From Pseudomonas sp. (GTDB lineage Bacteria > Pseudomonadota > Gammaproteobacteria > Pseudomonadales > Pseudomonadaceae): a stretch of DNA of 8,567 bases. The notes beneath the pieces are model-generated. The model was not told the origin of the DNA, did no database searches, and saw nothing but the letters and a program-made list of their open reading frames with translations. A program made the translations under genes and the position numbers. Location: contig JAPLSD010000066.1 in assembly GCA_026398835.1 (NCBI GenBank), positions 1 to 8,567 of the forward strand. Reading direction: 5' to 3'. Every line of letters starts with the position of its first letter. The first letter of the stretch is position 1. Below are positions 1 to 4,810 of this stretch, in pieces.

Positions 1-74
1 CAGCGCTGAAGAAGGTTGCCAAGTCACGAGAATTCTGGGAAAACCCTGCCTCTGGAGCCATCCAGGGCTACTGA
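1..74 (+). CDS. 3' end of an unidentified gene (partial)
   Basis: Only the last 23 codons are inside the window, read from base 3 to a TGA at 72-74. The tail is rich in Lys, Glu and aromatic residues and ends SGAIQGY, which reads as ordinary coding sequence. The other two forward frames give less protein-like translations. I do not recognise the family. The next gene starts 17 bases after this stop on the same strand, so the two could be co-transcribed. The frame choice is an inference from composition and spacing, because no start or domain is visible. Confidence 0.5.
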   Translation, partial: ALKKVAKSREFWENPASGAIQGY

Positions 75-91
75 ACCAATGAGAGTGAGTG

Positions 92-430
92 ATGAGCAGC
101 GAATTGCAGGTGACAGACATTCAACTGGGCGACGGCAAAGAGGCGGTCAAAGGCGCCTTGATCACCACCCAGTACCGCGGTTTTCTTGAGGACGGCACTC
201 AGTTCGACTCTTCGTATGAGCGCGGTAAACCGTTCCAGTGCGTGATTGGCACCGGCCGCGTTATCAAGGGCTGGGATCAAGGACTAATGGGCATGAAAGT
301 CGGCGGCAAGCGCAAGCTTTGGGTACCGGCGCACCTGGCCTACGGCGAACGATCGATGGGCGCGATCACGCCCAATTCAGACCTGACCTTCGAGATCGAA
401 TTGCTGGAAGTGCTGACGCGAGACGATTGA
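92..430 (+). CDS. Small FKBP-type peptidyl-prolyl cis-trans isomerase
   Basis: A 112-residue single-domain FKBP, predicted to catalyse cis-trans isomerisation of X-Pro bonds during protein folding. No signal peptide is visible, so it should be cytoplasmic. The chain aligns by eye with human FKBP12 over nearly its whole length. The ligand-pocket residues of the family are present: Tyr28, Phe38-Asp39 in the GTQFDSS segment, Val57-Ile58 and Trp61 in RVIKGWD, Tyr84 in LAYGE, and Phe100 in the final strand. The chain ends in FEIELLEVL, the usual last strand. I chose the ATG at 92 because the purine-rich GAGAG at 81-85 lies about six bases upstream. A GTG at 89 is in frame but worse placed. No long N-terminal dimerisation region or SlyD-like metal-binding tail is present, so this is the minimal FKBP form. 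Its specific client is unknown. Confidence 0.93.
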   Translation: MSSELQVTDIQLGDGKEAVKGALITTQYRGFLEDGTQFDSSYERGKPFQCVIGTGRVIKGWDQGLMGMKVGGKRKLWVPAHLAYGERSMGAITPNSDLTFEIELLEVLTRDD

Positions 431-436
431 TCATCG

Positions 437-583
437 CTACGCCTCGAACCCTGGCAATTGCACAATCCGCTCGGCCCGATAACGCCCTTGGGCGGTGACA
501 CTGGCGTGCTCACCGTCAGGGCCGCTCAGCTCCAGTTGGTCGCCCGAGGTGAGCCAGGCGAAGCGCAGGAAGCTGTGATCAGA
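437..583 (-). pseudogene. Start-less coding remnant, C-terminal ~48 residues of an unknown protein
   Basis: Reverse-strand frame ending in TAG at 437-439. It is open for 48 codons and closed upstream by an in-frame TGA at 584-586. The translation is protein-like: it begins near SFLRFAWL, continues with GDQLELSGPDGEH and ends QLPGFEA. There is no ATG, GTG or TTG in the open part; only CTG would be available. The open stretch overlaps the last five bases of the glutathione S-transferase gene, which lies upstream on the same strand. The simplest reading is the 3' stump of a gene whose front was deleted, or a gene disrupted by a frameshift. I do not recognise the family. The call rests on protein-like composition only and could be chance in a GC-rich genome. 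Confidence 0.35.
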
Positions 584-1184
584 TCAAGCCTTCTGCTTTC
601 AGTGCCTGTTGCACGGCGGGGCGGGCGCCAACTCGCTTCTGGAAGGCCGAGACGGCCGGCCAGGGTGTCAGGTCGATGGCCATGTGGCCGGCCCAATTGA
701 CGATGGTGAACAGGTAAGCGTCGGCCACGCTGAACTGGTCGCCAGCGAGATAGTCCCGTTCAGTCAGGGCCTTATCGATCAGACCCAGGCGACGGGCAAT
801 GGTGGCACGGGCGCTGTCTTTGAGTTCATCCGGGCTGGTGGGGTTGAACAGCGGTGCAAAGCTTTTGTGCAGTTCGGTTGCGATGAAATTCAGCCATTCC
901 TGCGCGCGGCTGCGAGCCATGGAACCGGCGGGTGGCAGAAGGCCGGCGGTCGGCTTCTGGTCGGCCAGGTACTGGACGATGGCCGGCCCTTCGGTGAGCA
1001 GTTCACCGTTGTCCAGCTGCAACACCGGGACGTAGCCCTTGGGGTTGATCGTATAGAAATCCGCACCACTGGCGGTGGTGTGGGACTTGAGATCAACCTT
1101 CTCCGTTTCGTGGGCCAGGCCCAGTTCGCAGAGGACGATGTGTGGCGAAAGCGAGCAGGCACCAGAGGTGTAGTAGAGCTTCAT
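579..1184 (-). CDS. gstA: Beta-class glutathione S-transferase
   Basis: A 201-residue protein, the same length as E. coli GstA as I remember it, and clearly similar along the whole chain. It should conjugate or bind glutathione in the cytoplasm for detoxification or redox protection. The N-terminal thioredoxin-like domain starts MKLYYTSGAC with the beta-class catalytic Cys10. It also carries the cis-Pro loop NPKGYVPVL and the glutathione-contacting LTEGPAI. The C-terminal helical domain contains the conserved ATELHKSFAPLF stretch, and the chain ends ALKAEGLI as in GstA. The frame stays open upstream to about 1328. The ATG at 1184 fits the conserved N-terminus and is preceded by GGAG six bases away, so the upstream part is taken as non-coding. 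A 15-base palindrome lies 26-40 bases upstream of the start. The physiological substrate cannot be told from sequence. Confidence 0.92.
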   Translation of the reverse strand: MKLYYTSGACSLSPHIVLCELGLAHETEKVDLKSHTTASGADFYTINPKGYVPVLQLDNGELLTEGPAIVQYLADQKPTAGLLPPAGSMARSRAQEWLNFIATELHKSFAPLFNPTSPDELKDSARATIARRLGLIDKALTERDYLAGDQFSVADAYLFTIVNWAGHMAIDLTPWPAVSAFQKRVGARPAVQQALKAEGLI

Positions 1185-1209
1185 ACCTTTCTCCATTTTG
1201 GCAAGTGAC

Positions 1210-1224
1210 GTTGGGAATCCCAAC
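1210..1224. promoter_or_regulatory. 15-base perfect palindrome upstream of the GST gene, candidate operator
   Basis: GTTGGGAATCCCAAC is a perfect 7+1+7 inverted repeat located 26-40 bases before the GST start codon. On the - strand a consensus -35 hexamer TTGACA (1230-1235) lies immediately upstream, so the palindrome falls in what would be the promoter spacer. No good -10 hexamer is visible at the usual distance. Such placement would suit a repressor or a MerR-type activator, but no regulator gene is adjacent. The palindrome is seen directly; its function is inferred. Confidence 0.3.
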
Positions 1225-1357
1225 CGTGATGTCAAAAAAATCAGAAAGTGGGGAACTGGCTGTAAAGCATAGCGCAACAAAATGAGCCCGATGGTGGCGG
1301 TGTAGTAGCCGGCGCGCCTTGGCAGCATGCCCCTCCAGCCCAGGCAGATAACAAAAC

Positions 1358-1392
1358 AAAAAAACGGGCGACCCCAGAGGTCGCCCGTTTTT
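1358..1392. terminator. Strong bidirectional rho-independent terminator
   Basis: A 13-bp perfect stem (1361-1373 with 1379-1391) encloses a 5-base loop CCAGA. On the - strand the GC-rich stem runs into seven T's (the A's at 1358-1364), directly after the stop of the 90-residue gene at 1395, which it should terminate. On the + strand five T's (1388-1392) follow the stem, so it could also stop transcription arriving from the left, where no + strand gene is near. It separates the small gene from the GST gene downstream, which therefore needs its own promoter. Confidence 0.85.
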
Positions 1393-1394
1393 AT

Positions 1395-1667
1395 TCAATC
1401 CGAAGCCTGTGCCTGCAACCTGCGCCCGATCACGTCCAACAAATCACAGCCGTCGCGCAGGGGGATGGCCAGGACCCGGGCGAAGTCGTGGAGGACTACG
1501 GCGTCGGAGTGGATTTCTTCGCGCATGGCGAGGTTTTCCAACAATTGGGTGACGGCGCCGATGCGGTAGGCCGCGGTGTCGTGCAGGACGTCGAGGGGCG
1601 CTTCGGTGTCGATGAGCAGGGAGTGGACGTTGTTGTCGATGCCGGTGATGGGCAGGTATCGATTCAT
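1395..1667 (-). CDS. Small hypothetical protein of a Pseudomonas DUF3077/DUF6124-like type
   Basis: A 90-residue, acidic, mostly helical protein with no signal peptide or membrane segment. The middle (about residues 24-58) reads PLDVLHDTAAYRIGAVTQLL followed by a charged helix. The end contains LHDFARVLAIPLRDGCDLLD and then IGRRL. The pattern of a PLDVL-like helix and a later helical segment resembles small lineage-specific Pseudomonas proteins filed under DUF3077 or DUF6124. I recall that family only loosely, so the assignment is tentative and no function is known. The ATG at 1667 is preceded by the purine run AGAGAG about eight bases away. The frame is open further upstream without a better start. 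A strong terminator follows the stop directly and a long structured leader precedes it, so this is a single-gene transcription unit. What the protein does cannot be read from the sequence. Confidence 0.75.
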   Translation of the reverse strand: MNRYLPITGIDNNVHSLLIDTEAPLDVLHDTAAYRIGAVTQLLENLAMREEIHSDAVVLHDFARVLAIPLRDGCDLLDVIGRRLQAQASD

Positions 1668-1904
1668 GATTAGCTCTCTGTTGATTGGCTGAATGCCGTC
1701 ATCCAATCGTCGCCAAACGAATGGGTGGCAGCTGTACGCAGGTTGGCGAACCGGCACAGAGAAAACCGGCAGACCCGAAGGTCTCCCGCGCACAGCCGCC
1801 ATAAAACACGGCCTTGCGGGTACAAAAGCGCCTGCAGCAAGCAGACAGCTTTTGCACTCTCTCTAGTGTCAGGTCGCCAAACCTGAATCGCCATTTGGGC
1901 GACG
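1668..1904 (-). ncRNA. Long structured 5' leader of the 90-residue gene
   Basis: Between a predicted promoter and the start codon lie about 236 bases that fold on paper into successive hairpins. In transcript order they are: 1898-1902 with 1888-1892; 1881-1885 with 1870-1874; a 7+6-bp stem 1848-1854/1841-1846 with 1830-1835/1823-1829; 1816-1820 with 1785-1789 (inner pair 1809-1812/1795-1798); 1780-1784 with 1771-1775, capped as RNA by a C(UUCG)G tetraloop; 1749-1752 with 1741-1744; and 1703-1708 with 1683-1688 just before the ribosome-binding site. GGCGAC-type ends (1898-1903 and 1709-1714) can pair and close the whole element. A 10-base repeat GTCGCCAAAC occurs at 1709-1718 and 1873-1882. 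The element matches no riboswitch class I know. A 74-codon open frame (1670-1894, - strand) runs through it. Pairings are seen directly; a regulatory role is inferred. Confidence 0.55.
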
Positions 1905-1909
1905 GGCGG

Positions 1910-1938
1910 ACTATAAGTTCATCCTTCCGGCGGTGCAA
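1910..1938 (-). promoter_or_regulatory. Predicted sigma70 promoter of the structured leader and 90-residue gene
   Basis: On the - strand a -35 hexamer TTGCAC (1933-1938) and a -10 hexamer TATAGT (1910-1915) are separated by exactly 17 bases. Each differs from consensus at only one or two positions. Transcription would start near 1903, at the first base of the first hairpin. That agreement between promoter and structured leader is the main reason to believe both. Confidence 0.6.
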
Positions 1939-2057
1939 GGCACGGGGGCGGTGGAGATTTCCGAAGTTGGCGTAGGAGCGTGCCGGGAGTTTAAAAATCG
2001 CAGCCTTCGTCAGCTTGCCATCGTCTTTGGACGCACCAGCTCTGACCCAGGGCGCTA
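1939..2057. other. Non-coding spacer with a degenerate REP half-site
   Basis: I see no gene here. One copy of GTAGGAGC stands at 1972-1979 without a matching inverted partner. It is followed by a stretch (about 1995-2013) resembling the ATCGCAGCCTTCG sequences common in Pseudomonas intergenic repeats. It looks like the decayed remains of repeat insertions next to the intact REPIN. Confidence 0.35.
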
Positions 2058-2139
2058 TGTAGGAGCCGAGCTTGGTCCGGGCGGCGTTCCGACGATGGCG
2101 ATCTCAAGGACGCCATCGCCGGCAAGCCGTGCTCCTACA
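2058..2139. repeat. REPIN (paired inverted REP elements)
   Basis: Outer arms TGTAGGAGC (2058-2066) and GCTCCTACA (2131-2139) are perfect inverted copies. Further inside, GCTTG matches the inverted CAAGC, and GATGGCG (2094-2100) matches CGCCATC (2111-2117) around a 10-base loop. The left arm is longer, so the two REPs are not exact copies. Pairs of this type are non-autonomous elements thought to be moved by RAYT transposases; none is encoded in the window. The element lies about 40 bases before the truncated LysR frame, in the least conserved-looking part of the window. Confidence 0.7.
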
Positions 2140-2179
2140 GGTGTTCTATGCGCGACGGAGCGGCGCCTTTTTTTGATCA

Positions 2180-2881
2180 TTGCGCGGGCGCGACCACGCG
2201 GAATTTGATGTGGATATCGTTGGAAATGATGCCGAAATCGGCCCACTCGCCTTGACCGGCTGGAGTGAAGTGAAAATCAATGTCCGGCCATCGTTTGCTG
2301 TGCGTTGGCTGATTCCCAGACTGCCGAATTTCATGGCGCTGCACCCGGATATTCAGCCCGAAGTGGTCACCAGCACCCTGGCGCCCGATCAGTCTCGCGA
2401 AGTGTTCGACATCGTCATTCGCCGAGGTCAGGCGGATTGGTCCGCCAATGTGCTCGCGCAACTGTTGCTCGAAGATGAAATCGTGATGGTCGCGGCACCG
2501 TCCCTGATCCAGACTTTGCCGCTGGACGACGTCAGCGCCTTGGACCGACATACCCTGCTGTCAGGCAAAACCAGAAGTGCAGACTGGAAGCACTGGGCCG
2601 AACATGTCGGGATAGCGCAGCTACCGACTCAGGCGACCCTGCAATTCGATCATATGCATCTGGTGCTACAGGCTGCCGTGGATGGAATGGGCATCGCCCT
2701 GTGTCCTGCTTCACTGCTGGGAAAAGACCTGTCGACCGGACGCCTTGTTTGCCCGTTACCTGAGCTGCGCATGCCCTTGATGCGTTATTACTATGGCGTC
2801 TCGCAGGATGCGGCGCCGGACACGCAGGTTTTCATAGACTGGATGTTCACTCAGATAGATCGGGATGCAATCGAGGCTTAA
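2180..2881 (+). pseudogene. Truncated LysR-family regulator, ligand-binding domain only
   Basis: The open frame encodes the effector-binding half of a LysR-type regulator of the GcvA-like sort. Recognisable LysR sequence starts around codon 25 (GWSEVKINVRPSFAVRWL) and runs to the end. It includes RLPNFMALHPDIQP, FDIVIRRG, AAVDGMGIALCPASLL and a normal C-terminus FIDWMF near the TAA at 2879-2881. The first ~90 residues of the family, with the winged helix-turn-helix and linker helix, are missing and are not found in any frame upstream. The only starts are poor (TTG at 2180 or internal GTG codons), with no ribosome-binding site. It therefore cannot bind DNA as a LysR protein should and is most likely a pseudogene. 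The first ~25 codons may not belong to LysR at all. It ends three bases from the stop of the convergent acyltransferase gene. Confidence 0.8.
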
Positions 2882-2884
2882 TGG

Positions 2885-3412
2885 TTATCGAGCGTTATAA
2901 AAAGTGCTGCCTTCAGGGATGCTTTTATTGACGAATGACATGGCCCCGATCGTGACGTTATCACCAATGGAGAGGGTGTCTGCGATGATGCAACTATGTG
3001 CCCCAACGCTAACGTTGTCACCAATCCTGAGGTCATACTCGGTTAAGCCCATGGTTTTTATGCCAATTGTTGTATTTTGGCGAATAAAAAAATTTCGACC
3101 GATTTGGACGTGGCCCGTGATGACGACGCCAGGCAGATGGCCGATGCGAAAGCCTGGCCCTATGTTGGCATCAATGCTTATATCAACCCCATACTTAAGA
3201 TTGATTTTTCTCTCCAGCCGTTTCGCATAAATGCGCGCGAAACTTTTTTTGGTGTTTAGGTATTGTGCAAGTCTAAATAAAAACAAGTACCTAAGTGTAT
3301 TGTTCTTTCGGGTTCGTTTAAGGATGTTGCTTATCAGGCCTATGCGGCTTCCCGGTTTTTTCTTATTGGATACTTCTGATCGCCAGTACATTGTCAAGGT
3401 GTCGAAATTCAT
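2885..3412 (-). CDS. Serine acetyltransferase-like hexapeptide-repeat acyltransferase
   Basis: A 175-residue protein with a basic helical N-terminus (residues 1-75, NKKK, LKRTRKNN) and a left-handed beta-helix of hexapeptide repeats from about 76 to 165 (SIDANIG, VQIGRN, RIGDNVSVGAHS, SIGDNVTIGAMS). It should transfer an acetyl group from acetyl-CoA, probably acting as a trimer. In CysE two histidines serve the active site. The first is matched by His92 in IGHLPGVV, but the second, expected near 120-128, is absent (the segment reads TMGLTEYDLRIGD). It is also shorter than the roughly 270-residue E. coli CysE and ends abruptly at FYNAR without a G-x-PA(K/R) tail. This favours a sugar or polysaccharide acetyltransferase over a cysteine-biosynthesis enzyme. 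The ATG at 3412 has AGGGG about seven bases upstream. The gene is markedly AT-rich (17 of 60 bases G+C at 3241-3300), unlike its neighbours, which suggests acquisition by transfer. It stands alone, with no cys or capsule genes beside it. Confidence 0.78.
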   Translation of the reverse strand: MNFDTLTMYWRSEVSNKKKPGSRIGLISNILKRTRKNNTLRYLFLFRLAQYLNTKKSFARIYAKRLERKINLKYGVDISIDANIGPGFRIGHLPGVVITGHVQIGRNFFIRQNTTIGIKTMGLTEYDLRIGDNVSVGAHSCIIADTLSIGDNVTIGAMSFVNKSIPEGSTFYNAR

Positions 3413-3450
3413 GGCGCAGCCCCTAACCCTATGGCTTTGAATAGTGGCCT

Positions 3451-3456
3451 ATTGTA
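3451..3456 (-). promoter_or_regulatory. Possible -10 element of the acyltransferase gene
   Basis: On the - strand TACAAT, one base from consensus, lies 38 bases upstream of the start codon at 3412. No good -35 hexamer is found about 17 bases further up. The element is plausible in position but weak as a promoter on its own. Confidence 0.25.
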
Positions 3457-3513
3457 ACCAGCGAGATATGGAATGGGTACGCATCGAGCATAGGTAGTCA
3501 TACTTTGCGCAAT

Positions 3514-3549
3514 AAAAAACCCACCCACCGCCGAAGCGATGGATGGGTT
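3514..3549 (-). terminator. Rho-independent terminator of the aminotransferase gene
   Basis: On the - strand a 10-bp stem with one mismatch (3540-3549 with 3518-3527) has a further inner CGC/GCG pairing (3536-3538 with 3529-3531). It is followed by a run of six T's (the A's at 3514-3519). It lies 30 bases after the stop of the branched-chain aminotransferase gene and marks the end of that transcript. Confidence 0.85.
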
Positions 3550-3578
3550 ATGTGCCGCTTGGGGCAGGCCCTGCTAAA

Positions 3579-4598
3579 TCAGACCTTGACGATCCAGCCC
3601 TCTGGCGCCTCGATGTCGCCAGTCTGCACACCGGTCAGCTCTTTGTAGAGCTTCTGGGTGACCGGGCCGACTTCGGTTTCGCTGTGGAACACGTGCAGTT
3701 TGTCGTTGTAGCTGATGCCACCGATTGGGGTGATCACCGCGGCAGTACCGCAGGCGCCGGCTTCCTTGAAGTCGGACAGCTTGTCGATGAACACGTCACC
3801 TTCGATCACTTCCAGACCCAGGCGCGATTTTGCCAGCTCGATCAACGACAGACGGGTGATGCCCGGCAATACCGAAGGGGATTTCGGCGTAACGAATATG
3901 TTGTCGTGGGTGATACCGAAGAAGTTGGCCGAGCCGACTTCTTCGATTTTCGTGTGGGTCATCGGGTCCAGGTAGATGCAATCGGCGAAGTGCGCCTTCT
4001 TGGCCTGGGAACCGGGCATCAGGCTGGCGGCGTAGTTGCCACCGACCTTGGCTGCGCCGGTGCCTTGTGGTGCGGCGCGGTCGTAGCTGGAGATCAGGAA
4101 GTTGTGCGGGGTCAGGCCGCCCTTGAAATAGGCGCCGACCGGGATGCAGAAGATCGAGAAGATGAATTCGGGGGCGGTGCGCACACCGACGTTGTCACCC
4201 ACGCCGATCACGAACGGACGCAGGTACAGAGCGCCGCCGGTGCCATAAGGCGGGATGAAGCGTTCGTTGGCGCGGACCACGGCCTTGCAGGCTTCGATGA
4301 AGTCTTCGGTTTCCACTTGCGGCATCAGCAGACGGGCGCAGCTGCGCTGCATGCGCAAGGCGTTCTGGTCCGGACGGAACAGGTTGATCGAGCCGTCCTT
4401 GCAACGATAGGCCTTCATGCCTTCGAAGCATTGCTGGCCATAGTGAAGGGCAGTGGAGCCTTCACTGATGTGCAGCACGTTGTCTTCGGTCAGGGTGCCT
4501 TTGTCCCAGGCGCCATCGCGCCAGTGCGACAGATAGCGCTTGTCTGTCTTGATGTAGTCAAAACCCAGCTTGTCCCAATTGATGCTTTCGTTACCCAT
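3579..4598 (-). CDS. ilvE: Branched-chain amino acid aminotransferase
   Basis: A 339-residue fold-type IV PLP enzyme that interconverts Leu, Ile and Val with their 2-oxo acids, using 2-oxoglutarate/glutamate. The length and sequence fit the longer BCAT subgroup shared by many bacteria and eukaryotes, not the shorter (about 309 residues) E. coli IlvE. Visible family features include LHYGQQCFEGMKAYR (51-65) and FRPDQNALRMQRS (74-86). The PLP Schiff-base lysine is Lys184 in GAAKVGGNYA. The cofactor-binding EEVGSANFF (219-227) and the phosphate-binding ACGTAAVITP (282-291) are also present. The ATG at 4598 is preceded by GAGGG about five bases away. An upstream in-frame GTG at 4613 would place that site inside the gene and is rejected. 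It has its own terminator and is separated from lpdV by a 212-base gap with a REPIN. Next to the bkd operon, a role in catabolism is plausible, but biosynthesis uses the same reversible reaction. Confidence 0.95.
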   Translation of the reverse strand: MGNESINWDKLGFDYIKTDKRYLSHWRDGAWDKGTLTEDNVLHISEGSTALHYGQQCFEGMKAYRCKDGSINLFRPDQNALRMQRSCARLLMPQVETEDFIEACKAVVRANERFIPPYGTGGALYLRPFVIGVGDNVGVRTAPEFIFSIFCIPVGAYFKGGLTPHNFLISSYDRAAPQGTGAAKVGGNYAASLMPGSQAKKAHFADCIYLDPMTHTKIEEVGSANFFGITHDNIFVTPKSPSVLPGITRLSLIELAKSRLGLEVIEGDVFIDKLSDFKEAGACGTAAVITPIGGISYNDKLHVFHSETEVGPVTQKLYKELTGVQTGDIEAPEGWIVKV

Positions 4599-4625
4599 GA
4601 CACCCTCTATCACTTAACAATCGCC

Positions 4626-4636
4626 TGAACGGTTCA
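4626..4636. promoter_or_regulatory. Short palindrome upstream of ilvE, weak operator candidate
   Basis: TGAACGGTTCA is a perfect 5+1+5 inverted repeat 28-38 bases before the ilvE start codon, where a regulator could act. I could not find a convincing -35/-10 pair around it. A repeat this short occurs often by chance. Confidence 0.15.
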
Positions 4637-4713
4637 AGGCTTCTGACGTTTTTCTGGATGGGGACAACAATACTTCATTCTTGGGCTAAATCGCAGCCCG
4701 AAAACGCGTTCCT

Positions 4714-4803
4714 TGTAGGAGCCGAGCTTGCTCGCGATGAACGATGATGCGGTGTATCAGACATACGGTGGTGCATTCATCGCGAGCAAGCTCGGCTCCT
4801 ACA
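4714..4803. repeat. REPIN with 28-base perfect arms between lpdV and ilvE
   Basis: The arm TGTAGGAGCCGAGCTTGCTC plus eight more bases (4714-4741) is repeated exactly in inverted orientation at 4776-4803. The two enclose a 34-base spacer. The spacer holds a small GTAT/ATAC hairpin around CAGAC (4754-4766), a feature common in the centre of Pseudomonas REPINs. The perfect identity of the arms suggests recent origin or conversion. It begins seven bases past the lpdV stop, so in the bkd transcript it would form a very stable 3' hairpin. That could block exonucleases or help end transcription; no T-run follows, so it is not a classical terminator. Confidence 0.85.
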
Positions 4804-4810
4804 GGGGCGG

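Noticed and set aside
609..1208. A 199-codon open frame on the + strand opposite the GST gene.
   Set aside because: The reverse strand carries a complete GST with catalytic Cys10. The forward translation is a compositional shadow.
1185..1328. In-frame N-terminal extension of the GST gene with a hydrophobic stretch (ATIGLILLRYAL), possibly a membrane anchor.
   Set aside because: The ATG at 1184 matches the conserved family N-terminus and has a well-placed GGAG. The extension contains the palindrome and the -35-like TTGACA expected of an upstream region.
1741..1930. The cluster of short repeats in the leader, considered as a CRISPR array.
   Set aside because: The repeat is only 10 bases, occurs twice exactly with irregular spacing, and no cas gene is present. 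RNA secondary structure explains it better.
2141..2176. GGCGCC followed by seven T's (2161-2176), a possible + strand terminator.
   Set aside because: The GGCGCC is only a short self-palindrome, no adequate stem precedes the T-run, and no + strand gene ends nearby.
2885..3412. Calling the acyltransferase cysE (serine O-acetyltransferase of cysteine biosynthesis).
   Set aside because: The second catalytic histidine and the normal C-terminal tail are missing, and the protein lacks the long N-terminal domain of CysE.
3543..4628. A 361-codon open frame on the + strand opposite ilvE.
   Set aside because: It lies antisense to an unmistakable aminotransferase. The translation is rich in Gly, Ala, Val, His and Asp as expected from the complement of GC-rich codons, and shows no domain or ribosome-binding site.
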